Shown: positions 16,801 through 24,522 of the stretch, piece by piece
How positions within the stretch are numbered: position 1 is the first letter of the stretch
Layout: every line of letters begins with the position of its first letter
Source of the DNA: an uncultured Eubacteriales bacterium
GTDB lineage: Bacteria; Bacillota; Clostridia; Peptostreptococcales; Anaerovoracaceae
DNA: 28,014 bases
Direction of reading: 5' to 3'
NCBI GenBank assembly: GCA_905206455.1
Contig: CAJLHL010000018.1
Span: 1 to 28,014 of the forward strand
Program-made: the position numbers and the translations under genes
Notes under the pieces: model-generated
Database searches by the model: none
What the model saw: only the letters and a program-made list of their open reading frames with translations
Told to the model about the DNA's origin: nothing

Positions 16801-17387
16801 AATATGAGGCGGTCCGCGAGAGATATGAATTTATGGACGCTCAGCGCAGCGATCTGACCGAAGCGGCGGATTCCCTCGGCCGGATCATCCGTGAAACCGA
16901 TAAAAAAATCAGAAGTGATTTTCAGAATACCTTTCAGCTGATACAGACTCACTTTAAGACTGTGTTTTCTGAACTTTTCGGCGGCGGAACGGCACAGTTG
17001 TCTGTCAGAGGCGACGATATGCTTGAGGCGGAGATCGATATTATCGCCCAGCCGCCGGGCAAAAAGCTGCAAAATATGAATCTTCTGTCGGGAGGAGAAA
17101 AGACGATGACAGCGATCGCCCTGATGTTTGCCGTTCTGAAAGCGAAGCCGGCGCCGTTCTGTATTCTCGACGAGGTGGAGGCGGCTCTGGACGAGGCGAA
17201 TATTGAAAGGTTTTCCGCTTATCTGGAAAATTTCCGGGGCGTTCAGTTTGTTCTGGTGACTCACCAAAAGGTTACGATGGAACACGCAGACGCACTTTAC
17301 GGTGTCACGATGCCGGAGAAGGGAATTTCGAAAGTTCTCTCGTTGAAGCTCTCAGACGCAAAACAGATCGGGGACAATGTCCTATAG
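13830..17387 (+). CDS. smc: Chromosome segregation protein SMC
   Basis: SMC is the ATPase of the bacterial condensin that organises and helps separate chromosomes, working as a dimer with ScpA and ScpB. The 1185-residue protein has Walker A GPNGSGKS at residues 31-38 and a long coiled coil (about 165-500). The hinge (about 510-655) contains the glycine-rich VSPAGAITGGS segment. A second coiled coil (about 665-1000) follows, then the C-terminal head with the LSGGE signature (1086-1090) and Walker B CILDEVEAALDEAN. Translation begins at TTG 13830, one base after the rnc stop, with AGAGG five bases upstream; no nearer ATG fits the conserved MYFRKISIHGFKSFAD start. scpA and scpB are not in the window. 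Confidence 0.97.
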   Translation: MYFRKISIHGFKSFADPITIEFDRGITCVVGPNGSGKSNIFDALRWVLGEQSPKTLRGGKMDEVIFAGTASRKSRGMAEVSLLIDNSDASLPVDFSEVEITRRMYRSGESEYYINRSQCRLRDIRELVMDTGIGVDGYSFIGQGKIAEIVSGRADSRREIFEEAAGIVKYRSKKAEAEKKLLTADRNLDRVNDIIADLETRIGPLKAEAERAEEYLQLSREYAETETGIIVRSIAAIGEASESLKNQIDDTERQIAEVRREKEAVSARIADLAAQASVLDREDLAERDRMMEFAGRLSELRNTKKYVGERILTLQERIQALGEEQKALNFRLEEEQESRQASAEKADALQRELTAVQQMLHQKNELFLQDSRNLKESENRAEDGRNRLYDLGIGISSISAEISGMRNLRDSLQDRYERLKQSVGVSGDEDGEESQNEEERHILHTEGVLQDTEARIKELKGDAEQCAGRLFSLSQELQKTVMELSRKEAERNALLHMENTYEGYGGAVRFLMKEAKIDGIFGTVGELIEVPSGYEIAVETALGARMQNIICRDDASADQAVRLLKQKKAGRLTFLPVSSLRVSPRRYEEELFREKGFLAAASQCVTTLPPYVRAVEYLLSGVVIVDTLDSASRIAARYRGCRCVTLEGEIVSPAGAITGGSYRKNTGGILDRKKRLAEIEEEIRLHSAEKTHQEHLTESLRDEISKIEKLLKEQEREEARLKLQLMREKDEQKARDDFRNERRTRRQRTQQEMQRLRREIEEAERRIEEMEAEEARCNEEIKALRDAVERQLTENEILRKSLESLGNGITEMKLKAESLRGEFAAADAAVQRSAKEILRLTGEVQEKESSKESIAGEIAQRQKEWDEAERMLFSMESSDESGGGRLEEIKNRKAQNVRHTAEQNEIRQKKERTLYELESVRREMNLRLNGNEEQTARLKDRLWEEFQISYPEAVKHCPLSSESGAQAERRSRSLRRRLRELGEVNTGAAAEYEAVRERYEFMDAQRSDLTEAADSLGRIIRETDKKIRSDFQNTFQLIQTHFKTVFSELFGGGTAQLSVRGDDMLEAEIDIIAQPPGKKLQNMNLLSGGEKTMTAIALMFAVLKAKPAPFCILDEVEAALDEANIERFSAYLENFRGVQFVLVTHQKVTMEHADALYGVTMPEKGISKVLSLKLSDAKQIGDNVL

Positions 17388-17428
17388 ATAATTTGACAGA
17401 CAGATAAAAAGCAGGAGGATAGAGCGTT

Positions 17429-18358
17429 ATGGCATTTGGAGAGAAGAAATCTTTTTTCGGACGTCTCAAGGAGGGACTGACGAAGACAAAGGATAATATG
17501 GTAGGAAAGATTGAAGATGTTATCTTTCAGCGGCCGGAAATCGATGAAGATATGATGGAGGAGCTGGAGGAGACTTTGATTCTTTCCGATATCGGCATGG
17601 AGACGACAGGAAAGATTATCGACCGTCTCCGGAGAGATATCAAGGCGGAAAAGCTGGATACGCCGGAAAAAGTCATGGAACAGATCAAGAAAATTATCAG
17701 TGAGCTGATCGCAAAAGATGCGGGCTATGCGTTGTCTTCTTCGACGCCGCTGGTGCTTCTCATGATCGGCGTCAACGGTTCGGGAAAGACGACTTCTATC
17801 GCGAAGATCGCCCATATGCTGAAACAGGACGGTAAGAGAGTCATGCTGGCAGCAGCCGATACCTTCCGGGCAGCGGCTATCGAACAGCTGGAGATCTGGG
17901 GCGAGCGGGCAGGCGTTCCTGTCGTTCGTCATCAGGAAGGAGCGGATCCGTCCGCCGTCATCTATGATGCTATCAAATCAGCGCAGGCGAAAAATATCGA
18001 CGTCCTGATCTGCGATACGGCCGGCCGTCTTCAGAATAAAAAGAATCTGATGCTGGAGCTGGAAAAAATGAACAAGATTATCGACAGGGAGTTTCCGGAA
18101 GCGGCCAGAGAGACGCTCCTGGTACTGGACGCCGCTACAGGAAAAAATGCCGTATCTCAGGCGAAGGAATTCGGTACTGCGGCAAATCTCACCGGTATCG
18201 TGTTGACGAAGCTGGACGGTACTGCAAAAGGCGGGATTGTCATCACTCTCGCCGATGAATTCGATGTTCCCGTAAAATTTATCGGCGTCGGCGAAGGCAT
18301 GGAAGACCTGCAGGTATTTGATCCGGAAATGTTCGCCGGAGCTCTGTTCGAAAAATAG
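17429..18358 (+). CDS. ftsY: Signal recognition particle receptor FtsY
   Basis: FtsY is the membrane-associated GTPase that receives ribosome-SRP complexes and hands nascent chains to the Sec translocon. The 309-residue protein is nearly all NG domain: a helical N domain, then G1 GVNGSGKT (114-121), the DTFRAAAIEQLE segment, DTAGRLQNKKNLM (G3), VLDAATGKNAVSQAK, TKLDGTAKGG (G4) and the C-terminal GVGEGMEDLQVFD. There is only a short N-terminal part and no long acidic A domain, as is usual in Gram-positives. ATG at 17429 has AGGAGG (17413-17418). Adjacency to smc is common in Firmicutes; the usual ylxM-ffh pair is not next to it. Confidence 0.97.
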   Translation: MAFGEKKSFFGRLKEGLTKTKDNMVGKIEDVIFQRPEIDEDMMEELEETLILSDIGMETTGKIIDRLRRDIKAEKLDTPEKVMEQIKKIISELIAKDAGYALSSSTPLVLLMIGVNGSGKTTSIAKIAHMLKQDGKRVMLAAADTFRAAAIEQLEIWGERAGVPVVRHQEGADPSAVIYDAIKSAQAKNIDVLICDTAGRLQNKKNLMLELEKMNKIIDREFPEAARETLLVLDAATGKNAVSQAKEFGTAANLTGIVLTKLDGTAKGGIVITLADEFDVPVKFIGVGEGMEDLQVFDPEMFAGALFEK

Positions 18359-18473
18359 ATCGGCAGACTGCAGACGAAGATATGAGAAGGTTTTCAGAGA
18401 GAGCGGGGAAGATACAGAAAAGGCTGTCAGCGCTCTGTTCCGTGAAAAATATATTTTAAGGAGATCAGTTTTT

Positions 18474-19802
18474 ATGAGTAAACCGATTGTTGCCGTCGTA
18501 GGTCGTCCGAATGTGGGCAAATCGACGCTTTTCAACAAAATCATCGGCAGCCGGGTATCCATCGTAGAGGATACGCCGGGCGTGACGAGAGACCGGATTT
18601 ATGCGGAAGCCGAATGGAGCGGAGTACCTTTCGTCCTTATCGATACCGGCGGTATCGAACCGGATTCCGACGATATCATCCTTTCTCAGATGAGAGAGCA
18701 GGCGCAGATCGCTATCGATACGGCAGATGTGATCATTTTTATCGTAGATGGAAGGGCCGGTCTTACGGCTGCAGACCGCGAAGTAGGTGAGATGCTGCGG
18801 AAGACAGGGCGGGATGTGATTCTTGTGGCCAATAAGATCGATACGCCGAATGTGCCGGATGGATTCTACGATTTTTACGAATTGGGACTGGGTGAGCCGG
18901 TGCCGATTTCCGCGGCCAATATGCTGAATCTGGGAGATCTGCTGGATCTGGTGATCGGAGAGTTTCCGAAAAGCACAGGAGAGGAAGACGAAGACGAAGA
19001 TATTAAAATCGCCGTCATCGGCAAACCGAATGTTGGAAAGTCATCTCTCGTCAATGCTATGATCGGTGAAGAGCGGGTCATCGTCAGCGATATCGCCGGA
19101 ACCACGAGAGATTCCATCGATACGCCGTTTGAGCATGAAGGTCAGAAATATACGCTGATCGATACGGCGGGAATCCGCAGAAGAAAAAAGGTGACAGAAG
19201 ATATCGAGCGCTTCAGCGTCATACGCGCCATCACCGCTATCGAGCGAAGCGACGTATGCATCGTCATGATCGATGCGGAAGAAGGGATCACAGAACAGGA
19301 TAAAAAGATCGCCGGTCTGGCTCACGAAGCCGGAAAGGGCATCATCGTCGTGGTAAACAAATGGGATCTCATCAAAAAAGACACCCATACTATGAATCGT
19401 TTTGAAAAAGAGATCCGCCAGGAGTTCTCTTTCATGCCGTATGCTCCGCTTCTCTTTATTTCCGTTAAGACGGGACAGCGTATGATGAACGTATTGAAAC
19501 TGGCCGGAGAAGTAGCGGAGCAGCGGGCGATGCGAATCCCGACAGGGCAGCTCAATGCGGTCATCGCCGATGCGACGCTGATGAAGCAGCCGCCGTCTGA
19601 CAAAGGCAAAAAGCTGAAAATATATTATGTCACTCAGGTAGGGGTGAAACCGCCGCTCTTCTCTTTTAAGGTAAACAAAAGAGAGCTGATGCATTTTTCT
19701 TATTCCCGTTACTTGGAAAATCAGCTGAGAGACAATTTCAAATTTACCGGAACGTCGGTTAAGTTTGTATTCAGAGAAAAAGGAGAGAATGAACTTGAGT
19801 AG
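18474..19802 (+). CDS. der: Ribosome-associated GTPase Der (EngA)
   Basis: Der is an essential double GTPase for 50S ribosome assembly. The 442-residue protein has two G domains in tandem, G1 GRPNVGKS at residues 10-17 and GKPNVGKS at 183-190. Each has DTxG motifs (DTGGIEPDSDD and DTAGIRRRKKV) and NKxD (NKIDTP, NKWDLI), followed by a C-terminal KH-like domain with KIYYVTQVGVKPPLFSFKVN. The start at 18474 has AAGGAG ten bases upstream. The frame stays open upstream to within ftsY, but that part shows no similarity to the family. The end overlaps plsY by 14 bases, suggesting translational coupling. Confidence 0.97.
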   Translation: MSKPIVAVVGRPNVGKSTLFNKIIGSRVSIVEDTPGVTRDRIYAEAEWSGVPFVLIDTGGIEPDSDDIILSQMREQAQIAIDTADVIIFIVDGRAGLTAADREVGEMLRKTGRDVILVANKIDTPNVPDGFYDFYELGLGEPVPISAANMLNLGDLLDLVIGEFPKSTGEEDEDEDIKIAVIGKPNVGKSSLVNAMIGEERVIVSDIAGTTRDSIDTPFEHEGQKYTLIDTAGIRRRKKVTEDIERFSVIRAITAIERSDVCIVMIDAEEGITEQDKKIAGLAHEAGKGIIVVVNKWDLIKKDTHTMNRFEKEIRQEFSFMPYAPLLFISVKTGQRMMNVLKLAGEVAEQRAMRIPTGQLNAVIADATLMKQPPSDKGKKLKIYYVTQVGVKPPLFSFKVNKRELMHFSYSRYLENQLRDNFKFTGTSVKFVFREKGENELE

Positions 19803-20433
19803 AAGCGTGGAAATTCTCTGTCTGGTGATTCTTCCTGTCATCAGCTATTTTATCGGCAATATTTCGCCTGCCACTCTCATCGGCAGACTGTATGGCGTGG
19901 ATATCCGAAAAGAGGGCAGCGGAAATCCGGGAACAACCAATGTGCTGAGAACGCTGGGAAAAAAGGCGGCTGCCGCCACACTTCTCGTAGACGTTCTCAA
20001 AGGATTTCTGCCGACATTTGCCGCCGGTCTTGCGGTTTCCGATCTGGCGGCTATTCTCTGCGCGACAGCGGCTCTTTTGGGGCATATGTGGCCGGTCTGT
20101 TTTAGATTTCAGGGCGGAAAAGGGGTCGCTACCGGATTCGGCGCGGCGCTGGCCATCGACTGGAAGGTGGGGCTTCTCGCGCTGCTCTTCGCGGTGCTCG
20201 GCGTACTTCTGACGAAACGGATGTCCTGCGGATCGATATTCGCTGCGGTATCTTTTCCTGTATTTACATATATATTTGTCTCAGCGGCTCCCGGAGCGAT
20301 GGGATGGGAATATATCTGGGCGGTATGCATGGCGGTGCTGATCATCTGGCGGCACAGAAAGAATATCGTCAGGCTGATTCACAGAGAAGAGCCGCCGCTG
20401 AGTTTTCTCAGTGGAAAAAATCGTGATGCATGA
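19789..20433 (+). CDS. plsY: Glycerol-3-phosphate acyltransferase PlsY
   Basis: PlsY is the membrane enzyme that acylates glycerol-3-phosphate with acyl-phosphate made by PlsX, giving lysophosphatidic acid. The 214-residue protein has about five hydrophobic segments and the family motifs GNISPATLIGRL, GSGNPGTTNVLRTLGKKAA and GHMWPVCFRFQGGKGVATG, which form the active site on the outer face. ATG at 19789 is only three bases after AGGAG (19781-19785). TTG at 19795 has better spacing and would shorten the protein by two residues, so the exact start is unsure. It overlaps der and is followed by gpsA, which makes its other substrate. Confidence 0.95.
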   Translation: MNLSRSVEILCLVILPVISYFIGNISPATLIGRLYGVDIRKEGSGNPGTTNVLRTLGKKAAAATLLVDVLKGFLPTFAAGLAVSDLAAILCATAALLGHMWPVCFRFQGGKGVATGFGAALAIDWKVGLLALLFAVLGVLLTKRMSCGSIFAAVSFPVFTYIFVSAAPGAMGWEYIWAVCMAVLIIWRHRKNIVRLIHREEPPLSFLSGKNRDA

Positions 20434-20501
20434 AGGCAGAGCTGTAAAGACTGTTGCGGTCTTCAGTTCTGTTCAGGAAATAAAGGATCGGTGAAAGGAA
20501 A

Positions 20502-21500
20502 ATGAGGGATAAGAAAGTTGCAGTTCTCGGGGCGGGAAGCTGGGGAACAGCTCTCGCCATGTCGCTGGCACGCAGCGGTCATGAAGTCAGCCTTTGGGGA
20601 CGAAACCCCGAAGTCATGGCAGAGATGGAAAAAAGCCGCGAAAATCGGAAATATCTTCCCGATGCAGTGCTCCCTGACGGGATTTCCTGCACGGCAGACG
20701 CCCGGGAAGCGATTTCAGAGGCGTGCGCGGCGGTCTACGTAGTGCCGGCTCAGGCTTTTCGAAGCTGTTTTGAAGCTACAAACCGATATGTCAAAGGCGA
20801 TGTGCCTGTGATTAACTGTGCCAAAGGCGTGGAGCGGGGAACACACATGCTGATTTCTCAGATTGCGGCGCAGATTCGTCCGGACGTGCGGTATGCGGTG
20901 CTATCCGGGCCCTCCCACGCAGAGGAACTGGCAAAAGCTCTGCCCACAATGCTGACGGCAGCTGCCGAAGAGGAAAAAACGGCTGTCTTTGTCCAGGATC
21001 TCTTTATGACAGACGGTCTTCGGATTTACACATCCGGCGATGTGACCGGCACAGAAATCGGAGGAGCGCTGAAAAATATCATCGCGCTCGGCGCAGGCAT
21101 TTCCGACGGAATGGGGTACGGAGACAACGCCAAAGCGGCGCTGATGACGAGAGGGCTCACGGAAATCGCGAGACTCGGCGTGGAAATGGGTGCGGAACGG
21201 AGTACTTTTATGGGACTCTCCGGAGTCGGGGATCTCATCGTCACCTGCACCAGCATGCACAGCAGAAACCGCCGCTGCGGCATTATGATCGGCGAAGGTC
21301 TGAAGCCGGAGGAAGCGACGAAAAAGGTCGGAATGGTGGTGGAAGGGATGTTTACCACAGAAGCCGCTTATGAACTGGCGAAATCTCACGGTGTGGAAAT
21401 GCCTATTACAGAACAGATTTATCGCGTGATACGGGGGGAAGTGCCGGCCGCAGCCGCCGTAGACCTCCTGATGGGCAGGGAAAGAAAGCGGGAGGATTAG
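20502..21500 (+). CDS. gpsA: Glycerol-3-phosphate dehydrogenase [NAD(P)+]
   Basis: GpsA reduces dihydroxyacetone phosphate to sn-glycerol-3-phosphate, the backbone for phospholipids. The 332-residue protein has the N-terminal dinucleotide fold VLGAGSWGTALA (residues 8-19), NCAKGVERGTHM, SGPSHAEELAKALPT, the catalytic-lysine region GGALKNIIALGAGISDGMGYGDNAKAALMTRG and GLSGVGDLIVTCTS. ATG at 20502 is preceded closely by AAAGGAA. With plsX and plsY in the same block, it completes a route from glycolysis and acyl-ACP to lysophosphatidic acid. A strong hairpin terminator follows. Confidence 0.97.
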   Translation: MRDKKVAVLGAGSWGTALAMSLARSGHEVSLWGRNPEVMAEMEKSRENRKYLPDAVLPDGISCTADAREAISEACAAVYVVPAQAFRSCFEATNRYVKGDVPVINCAKGVERGTHMLISQIAAQIRPDVRYAVLSGPSHAEELAKALPTMLTAAAEEEKTAVFVQDLFMTDGLRIYTSGDVTGTEIGGALKNIIALGAGISDGMGYGDNAKAALMTRGLTEIARLGVEMGAERSTFMGLSGVGDLIVTCTSMHSRNRRCGIMIGEGLKPEEATKKVGMVVEGMFTTEAAYELAKSHGVEMPITEQIYRVIRGEVPAAAAVDLLMGRERKRED

Positions 21501-21530
21501 CGATACATCGGAGGATCTAGAATAAAGATG

Positions 21531-21559
21531 AAAAGGTCCGGCAGACTGCCGGACCTTTT
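21531..21559. terminator. Symmetric hairpin terminator after gpsA
   Basis: AAAAGGTCCGGC (21531-21542) pairs perfectly with GCCGGACCTTTT (21548-21559) around a 5-base loop. The A and T tracts lie within the stem, so it can act in either direction. It separates gpsA from the DUF523 gene, leaving only 23 bases before the DUF523 start. Confidence 0.75.
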
Positions 21560-21582
21560 CAGAGCAGGAGAGGAAATTGAAA

Positions 21583-22029
21583 ATGAACATACTTGTAAGC
21601 GCATGTCTTCTGGGCGTCAGCTGCCGTTATGACGGAGATCACAACTATGATCCTTCTCTGAAACGAATTGCGGAAGAACATCATCTGATTCCCGTCTGCC
21701 CGGAATCTTACGGCGGACTGCCGGTCCCGAGAGATCCGGCGGAAATCAGTAAAGATCGGGTTTTATTGAAATCGGGAAGAGACGTCACCGAAGAATTTCA
21801 GCGAGGCGCCCGGAGGATGATGCAGCTGACAGAGTTTTTTGAATGCAGGCTGGCAATTTTAAAAGAGCGCAGTCCTTCCTGCGGCAGCGGACAGGTTTAC
21901 GACGGAACTTTCTCGAAAACTCTCACCGAAGGAGACGGGATCTTTGCGGCTCTTCTGAAAAAAGCGGGGATTCCCGTCATCGGTGAGTCGCAGATCGAAA
22001 CCTGCTTTCCGCTGAAAAAAGAAAAATGA
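21583..22029 (+). CDS. DUF523 / TudS-like protein, possible Fe-S thiopyrimidine desulfidase
   Basis: The 148-residue protein is a clear DUF523 member: SACLLGVSCRYDGDHNYD at the N-terminus, PVCPESYGGLPVPRDPAEI, LKERSPSCGSGQVYDGTFS and a C-terminal Gly-Ile segment. A characterised member of this family, TudS, is a [4Fe-4S] enzyme that removes sulfur from thiouracil, with three conserved cysteines as cluster ligands. Equivalent cysteines are present here (in SACLL, GVSCRY and SPSCG). The substrate in this organism is unknown. ATG at 21583 has AGAGG nine bases upstream; an in-frame TTG at 21577 is too close to it. It sits alone between two terminators, so it probably needs its own promoter, or read-through from gpsA; I see no convincing promoter. 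Confidence 0.85.
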   Translation: MNILVSACLLGVSCRYDGDHNYDPSLKRIAEEHHLIPVCPESYGGLPVPRDPAEISKDRVLLKSGRDVTEEFQRGARRMMQLTEFFECRLAILKERSPSCGSGQVYDGTFSKTLTEGDGIFAALLKKAGIPVIGESQIETCFPLKKEK

Positions 22030-22037
22030 GCTGAGCG

Positions 22038-22072
22038 AAAAAGCGCCGATCCACCGGATCCGGGCGCTTTTT
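22038..22072. terminator. Bidirectional terminator between the DUF523 gene and spoIVA
   Basis: AAAAAGCGCC (22038-22047) pairs with GGCGCTTTTT (22063-22072), with an inner GATCC/GGATC stem (22048-22052, 22056-22060), a 3-base loop and a two-base bulge. A-runs and T-runs on both sides suit transcripts from both directions. It ends the DUF523 gene and may also stop transcription from the convergent spoIVA. Confidence 0.85.
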
Positions 22073-22226
22073 CACTGTTTTCGGTAATTTCCACGCAGAA
22101 ATCAGGATGGAAAATCTTCATCCGGGACCGAAAAGAACAGGATAGGTTAAAATATCTGAATGGAAAGAACGGAAGCGTCTGACAGCGGGAATACAGGGCC
22201 TATCTGCCGGAAACGGCAAAACCGGA

Positions 22227-23723
22227 TCAGATGATAATACAGATAAAGTATTCTTTTCCTTCGTCGCTGATTTTCTGCAGGGAGCGCCGGATTTTCTGCT
22301 GAAGTTCCTCCGGAACACTGCTGAGTTTGCTGTCGATCTGATCGTTGACCATTTCGTACAGTGTCTTGCCGAAGATATTCGTCTCCCAGATATTGAGGGG
22401 ATCTTCCCGGAATTGTCCGCTGAGGTAGCTGATGAGATCCCGGCTCTGGTTTTCAGAACCAACGATCGGTGAGACTTCGGTGGTGATATCCGTGCGGATC
22501 ATATGAAGGGAAGGAGCCGTGGCTTTGATCTTTACTCCGTAGCGGTTGCCCTGCCGGAACATCTCCGGATTTTTCAGCTGCATTTCCGAAAGCTGAGGGC
22601 GCACGATTCCGTATCCTGTTTTCTCCACATCTTCCAGAGCGCTCTGCAGTTTCTCATAGGCCTTTTTCGCATGTGAGAAGTCGCGGATTAGTTCGAAGAA
22701 ATGACGGTCGTTTCGTACGTCGCATTCCATGATTTCGCCGATGACCTTGTAGAAAAGACCGCTGACACAGGAAAGTTCTACGGTGATGCTGCCCGTTCCG
22801 GGATCGGTGCTGAGAATAGAGGCATCGCTGATCACTTCGCCGTCAGTCAGTTTTTCGCAGGATTGGATGACGTCTCTCAGCGATTCGATGCTTTCGCTCC
22901 ATTCCCGGACGCCTGTGATAAGTTTCTGTTTGATATTGTGCGAAATATCCAGACCGTCGATAAAGCCCGGAAGTTTGAGACTGATTCTCGATACCGGAAA
23001 TTGATAGAGCACATCTGTGATAATCTCTGCGATATCTTCTTCTGTCATATTGAGACAGTCAGCCGGCAGAACAGGAGCTCCGTATTTTTCTTCCATATTC
23101 TGCGCCAGCGTCAGTGTCTCTTCGGAATAAGGATCTGTGCTGTTGAGCAGGATGACGAAAGGCTTTTTCGTCTTTTTCAGTTCTGCGACGACCCGTGCTT
23201 CTGATTCCTCATACTGATGTCTCGGAATGCTGCTGATACTGCCGTCGGTAGTTACGACAATGCCGATGGTAGAGTGTTCTGTGATCACTTTTCTCGTTCC
23301 GGTTTCCGCCGCCACGTTAAACGGTACCGGTTCCTCGCTCCACGGCGTAGAGATCATGCGCATTTCCGAGCTGTTTTCGGGATCGTGGGAACCTGCGGCT
23401 CCGTCTACCATATACCCGACACAGTCGATGAGACGGACGCGGCAGGAAGTATTGCTGCCCAGCCGGATTTCAGCGGCCTGCGCAGGCACGAATTTCGGTT
23501 CCGTGGTCATAATCGTGCGGCCTGTGCCGCTCTGCGGAAGCTCATCGCGGATTCTTTCCGCGGTATGGAAATCTTCCACATACGGCAGGATCATGAGATT
23601 GGCGAATTTCCGGATAAACGTGGATTTTCCCGTCCTCACCGGACCGACGACGCCCAGATAGATGTCGCCGCCTGTTCTGGTCCGGATATCGTTATAAATA
23701 TCATATGCGTTATATGTGTCCAT
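22227..23723 (-). CDS. spoIVA: Stage IV sporulation protein A (spore coat morphogenetic ATPase)
   Basis: SpoIVA polymerises on the forespore surface using ATP and forms the base on which the spore coat is built; it also affects cortex formation. The 498-residue protein is close to the Bacillus length (492) and begins MDTYNAYDIYNDIRTRTGGDIY. Walker A is GPVRTGKS (residues 27-34), followed by the family's TTEPKFVP, DCVGYMVDGAAG and TEHSTIGIVVTTDGSI segments, with a middle domain and a C-terminal end FICIII typical of the family. On the - strand, AAGGGGGAAA lies upstream of ATG at 23723. A mother-cell sigma-E promoter is expected from the family, but I cannot identify one with confidence. The gene shows that the organism has sporulation genes. 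It lies on the opposite strand to its neighbours. Confidence 0.97.
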   Translation of the reverse strand: MDTYNAYDIYNDIRTRTGGDIYLGVVGPVRTGKSTFIRKFANLMILPYVEDFHTAERIRDELPQSGTGRTIMTTEPKFVPAQAAEIRLGSNTSCRVRLIDCVGYMVDGAAGSHDPENSSEMRMISTPWSEEPVPFNVAAETGTRKVITEHSTIGIVVTTDGSISSIPRHQYEESEARVVAELKKTKKPFVILLNSTDPYSEETLTLAQNMEEKYGAPVLPADCLNMTEEDIAEIITDVLYQFPVSRISLKLPGFIDGLDISHNIKQKLITGVREWSESIESLRDVIQSCEKLTDGEVISDASILSTDPGTGSITVELSCVSGLFYKVIGEIMECDVRNDRHFFELIRDFSHAKKAYEKLQSALEDVEKTGYGIVRPQLSEMQLKNPEMFRQGNRYGVKIKATAPSLHMIRTDITTEVSPIVGSENQSRDLISYLSGQFREDPLNIWETNIFGKTLYEMVNDQIDSKLSSVPEELQQKIRRSLQKISDEGKEYFICIII

Positions 23724-23816
23724 AAAAAATTTCCCCCTTGCGTAATCTGTTACAGCATATTAGGAAATGAGAGAATTTAGAATAAAAATCGCAGGAAAAA
23801 GTCAAGTGTTTGAGGT

Positions 23817-24254
23817 ATGATAGAAAAAGATGGGATAGAAAAAATTTTTGGATCGGGAGGAAGAACGGGAGCCATGACAGATATTTTGCTCAAAAAAATC
23901 GAAGAAAATGCCGATTCGGTTTTCAACGAAAAAGACGCCTGCAGAAATTATGTCTATATACTCCAGTGCAGGGACAACAGTCTCTACACGGGATGGACGA
24001 ACGATATCGGCAAGCGCCTCGCGGCGCACAATGCAGGCAGGGTGGCGAAGTATACCCGGGGAAGAGGACCGGTGCATCTGGTACATCTGGAGGTTTTTTC
24101 CTCCAGAGAAGAAGCGATGAAACGCGAGGCTGCGATCAAGCGATTGTCCGCAGCGAAGAAAAGAGAACTCATCGCCGGGAGACGTGTAAAGTGCTGCACA
24201 GGTACGGAGAAAACAGGCCCGGACAGAGAAAAAATAACGGAATATAAAAAATAG
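23817..24254 (+). CDS. GIY-YIG nuclease-domain protein (UPF0213-like)
   Basis: Residues 42-122 form a compact GIY-YIG domain: NYVYILQCRDNSLYTGWTNDIGKRLAAHN holds the two tyrosine modules (VYI and YTG), then an Arg in GKRLAAHN, KYTRGRGPVHLVHLEVF, and the conserved Glu region SREEAMKREAAIKRLSAAKKREL. Single-domain members of this kind are widespread in Firmicutes and their function is mostly unknown; a DNA-repair or RNA/DNA nuclease role is inferred. The start is uncertain: ATG 23817 has GAGG only one base away, while ATG 23874 has GGGAGG thirteen bases upstream and gives 126 residues. Either way there is an unusual N-terminal extension, and a basic C-terminal tail of about 20 residues. The gene is divergent from spoIVA. 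Confidence 0.75.
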   Translation: MIEKDGIEKIFGSGGRTGAMTDILLKKIEENADSVFNEKDACRNYVYILQCRDNSLYTGWTNDIGKRLAAHNAGRVAKYTRGRGPVHLVHLEVFSSREEAMKREAAIKRLSAAKKRELIAGRRVKCCTGTEKTGPDREKITEYKK

Positions 24255-24275
24255 GTAGAAAAACAGCGATAAATG

Positions 24276-24319
24276 AGGATATTTTATAAACCGGTGTGTT
24301 TGTAAAATATCCTTTTTTT
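24276..24319 (+). terminator. Strong intrinsic terminator before the kdp operon
   Basis: The 16-bp stem pairs AGGATATTTTATAAAC (24276-24291) with GTTTGTAAAATATCCT (24298-24313), with one wobble and a 6-base loop. A run of seven T residues starts at 24313. It lies 22 bases after the GIY-YIG stop, so kdp transcription should begin downstream or be controlled here. Confidence 0.85.
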
Positions 24320-24360
24320 GTAAAGAATATCTTTATACGTCTTTATATGAATTAAATACA

Positions 24361-24380
24361 GGAGGAGGCTTTCCTTATCC
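24361..24380 (+). promoter_or_regulatory. Orphan Shine-Dalgarno-like hairpin in the kdp leader
   Basis: GGAGGAGG (24361-24368) can pair with CCTTATCC (24373-24380) with one mismatch and a CTTT loop. No start codon follows at a useful distance, so this strong ribosome-site-like sequence belongs to no visible gene. It could act as an anti-SD decoy or a pairing partner of the real site at 24416-24422. This is inference. Confidence 0.25.
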
Positions 24381-24432
24381 GATTTTAATTTTCATATGAC
24401 TATCATATTCGAGGTAAGGAGGTTTATGAAAT

Positions 24433-24522
24433 ATGCAAATACTTGCGGCTGTGATGGGCGGCTGTGCCGCTGTGTTAATGTTTTACTATGTGTACATTCT
24501 TATGAAAGGAGACAAACAATAA
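24433..24522 (+). CDS. kdpF: Potassium-transporting ATPase subunit KdpF
   Basis: This 29-residue hydrophobic peptide (MQILAAVMGGCAAVLMFYYV and then YILMKGDKQ) is a single membrane helix ending in a short polar tail, the size and layout of KdpF, which stabilises the KdpFABC pump. It follows AAGGAGG (24416-24422) with ten bases to ATG at 24433. Its TAA stop (24520-24522) directly abuts the kdpA ATG at 24523, so the two are surely co-translated. An overlapping frame from ATG 24426 gives a Cys-rich, non-membrane peptide and is less likely. It is easily missed because of its length. Confidence 0.88.
   Translation: MQILAAVMGGCAAVLMFYYVYILMKGDKQ

Noticed and set aside
18382..18459. A 25-codon basic peptide frame between ftsY and der
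   Set aside because: It has a weak ribosome site, no similarity to known peptides, and sits in an ordinary spacer; its stop simply overlaps the der ribosome site.
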